A stretch of 64,000 nucleotides of DNA from Phycisphaerales bacterium UBA5793. Its GTDB lineage: Bacteria > Planctomycetota > Phycisphaerae > Phycisphaerales > UBA5793. Below the pieces are notes generated by a model. The model searched no databases. It was given only the letters and a program-made list of their open reading frames with translations, and was not told the origin of the DNA. The DNA is taken from NCBI GenBank assembly GCA_002418285.1, contig DIDT01000018.1:62001-126000 (forward strand), read 5' to 3'. Made by a program: the position numbers and the translations under genes. This document shows positions 62,972-64,000 of the stretch, one piece after another; the first letter of the stretch is position 1; each line of letters begins with the position of its first letter.

Positions 62972-64000
62972 TCAGATCGGGATGTCGTCGGACAGGTCCG
63001 CCGGGGCGGCCGGCTGCGCAGAACGCCCTCCCGCGGCACCTGCCGATGCGTAGGGCGAAGCACTCCCCCGGGGGCCGCGCGGGGCCTCGACTGGCGGCAT
63101 CATGGGTGAGAAGTCCTTGAACTTCATGCTCGTGCCCACCCAGGTCAGTTCGACCGTGCCGGTCGGGCCGTTGCGCTGCTTGGCGACGATGAGTTCGGCA
63201 ATATTGGACGGTTCAAAATCCGGCTTGCTCTGGTTGTAGTAATCCTCGCGGTGCAGCATCATCACCACGTCCGCGTCCTGTTCGATCGAGCCTGATTCGC
63301 GCAGATCCGCCATCCGCGGGCGGTGATCTTCCCGATTCTCCGCGGCTCGGTTCAACTGGCTCAGGCAGATGACCGGAATGTTCAGTTCGCGCGCCAGCGA
63401 CTTGACGCCACGGCTGATCTCCGCGACTTCCTGCTGGCGCGACTCGCGCGTCATACCCATCATCAACTGCAGATAGTCCACGATAATCAGCTTCACCTGG
63501 TGCTTGGCCACCATGCGACGAGCCTTGGCTCGCAATCCGAGCACGCTCAATCCCGGCGTGTCATCAATAAAGAGCGGAGCTTCGCTGAGACGGCCCATTG
63601 CGAACGCCAGTCGATCCCGTTCGGGCTTGGTAATCATGTTGCGCCGAAGTCTGCCTGAATCTACTTCCGCGTGGGATGCCAGCAGTCGCTCTCCCAACTG
63701 CTGCTTTCCCATCTCCAGGCTGAATACGCCGACCGGCGTGCTCATCATTGCAATATTCTCAGCGATGTTTAGTGCGAGCGCCGTCTTACCCATTGATGGA
63801 CGTGCGGCGATGATGATCATTTCACCAGCTTGCAAACCAGAGAGCTTCTCGTCTAGTCCACGAAAATGCGTTTCGAGCCCGGTGATTCGGCCTTCCTCGC
63901 GAGCATGAATTGACTCCATCACTTCGTGAATTATCTCGTTTAGTGACCGTGTACCTTCATGGTCAAACTGGAGCACGACGTCAAAGATCGCACGCTGGGC
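62972..64000 (-). CDS. dnaB: Replicative DNA helicase DnaB (C-terminal part, runs off the edge)
   Basis: 343 codons are visible and the frame is open to the last base of the window, so the N-terminal domain is outside. The RecA-like ATPase domain has Walker A ARPSMGKTALAL, the KLIIVDYLQLM Walker B region, DLRESGSIEQDADVVMML and the IVAKQRNGPTGTVEL segment. A Pro/Gly/Ala-rich tail ends DDIPI. It unwinds DNA at the replication fork. There is a GTG at 63976 inside the conserved domain, but the upstream residues AQRAIFDV fit the DnaB linker helix, so it is not the start. Confidence 0.95.
   Translation of the reverse strand, partial: AQRAIFDVVLQFDHEGTRSLNEIIHEVMESIHAREEGRITGLETHFRGLDEKLSGLQAGEMIIIAARPSMGKTALALNIAENIAMMSTPVGVFSLEMGKQQLGERLLASHAEVDSGRLRRNMITKPERDRLAFAMGRLSEAPLFIDDTPGLSVLGLRAKARRMVAKHQVKLIIVDYLQLMMGMTRESRQQEVAEISRGVKSLARELNIPVICLSQLNRAAENREDHRPRMADLRESGSIEQDADVVMMLHREDYYNQSKPDFEPSNIAELIVAKQRNGPTGTVELTWVGTSMKFKDFSPMMPPVEAPRGPRGSASPYASAGAAGGRSAQPAAPADLSDDIPI

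Overview
The window looks like a piece of a GC-rich planctomycete chromosome, most likely a Phycisphaerae-type member. The signs are Planctomycete-style zinc ribbons of the form CPSCGYDMR...CSECG, several conserved planctomycete proteins of unknown function, a bactofilin pair, multi-pseudopilin operons and families of secreted proteins with recurrent beta-rich domains. Coding density is high, GTG and TTG starts are common, and I see no insertion sequence, prophage, rRNA operon or CRISPR array. The assignment is inferred from protein style, not from a marker-gene tree.

Layout. 1-4306: a terminator of an off-window gene, a secreted tetraheme cytochrome c, a membrane zinc-ribbon protein with a degenerate remnant of a second ribbon, and a DrrA/DrrB-like ABC exporter. 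4329-8349: a tRNA-Thr and two tandem SLC13/TrkA-C anion transporters. 8547-14122: an M20 peptidase/amidohydrolase and two tandem secreted repeat proteins of unknown function. 14164-18596: truA, uvrB and a TlpA-like thioredoxin. 18799-22542: two bactofilins (one with a zinc ribbon), a frameshifted membrane-protein gene, a small charged protein and a GAF-SpoIIE phosphatase.

22887-33414 is rich in surface-polysaccharide functions: UDP-glucose dehydrogenase, two alkaline-phosphatase-superfamily enzymes, a GT4 glycosyltransferase and two sulfotransferases. A HEAT/DMP19 protein and a solitary DNA methyltransferase are interspersed. 33439-38302 carries a phospholipid-type methyltransferase, a cyclodeaminase and a run of planctomycete envelope or hypothetical proteins. 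38309-41958 is tryptophan catabolism (tryptophan dioxygenase, kynureninase) next to a two-subunit 3-oxoacid CoA-transferase.

42133-52510 is a nearly continuous type II secretion/type IV pilus-like operon. It holds a PilZ-like protein, the assembly ATPase, the platform protein, five pseudopilin-like proteins, a Tat-signal beta-helix protein and PilM-N, PilO and PilP equivalents. It has no secretin or prepilin peptidase in view. 52525-57648 holds 6-phosphogluconate dehydrogenase, a large membrane/low-complexity protein and a TatD nuclease.

57853-62421 is a tandem family of four secreted proteins with a common four-cysteine C-terminal domain of about 105 residues, each ending in Leu-Pro. Three of the four genes are followed by look-alike intrinsic terminators. 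The window ends in dnaB, which runs off the right edge. The two most interesting systems are the secretion operon with its embedded candidate cargo and the four-gene secreted family, in which one member has an exchanged N-terminal module. A second general observation is a group of genes with a -10-like box exactly six bases before the start codon, suggesting leaderless transcription.
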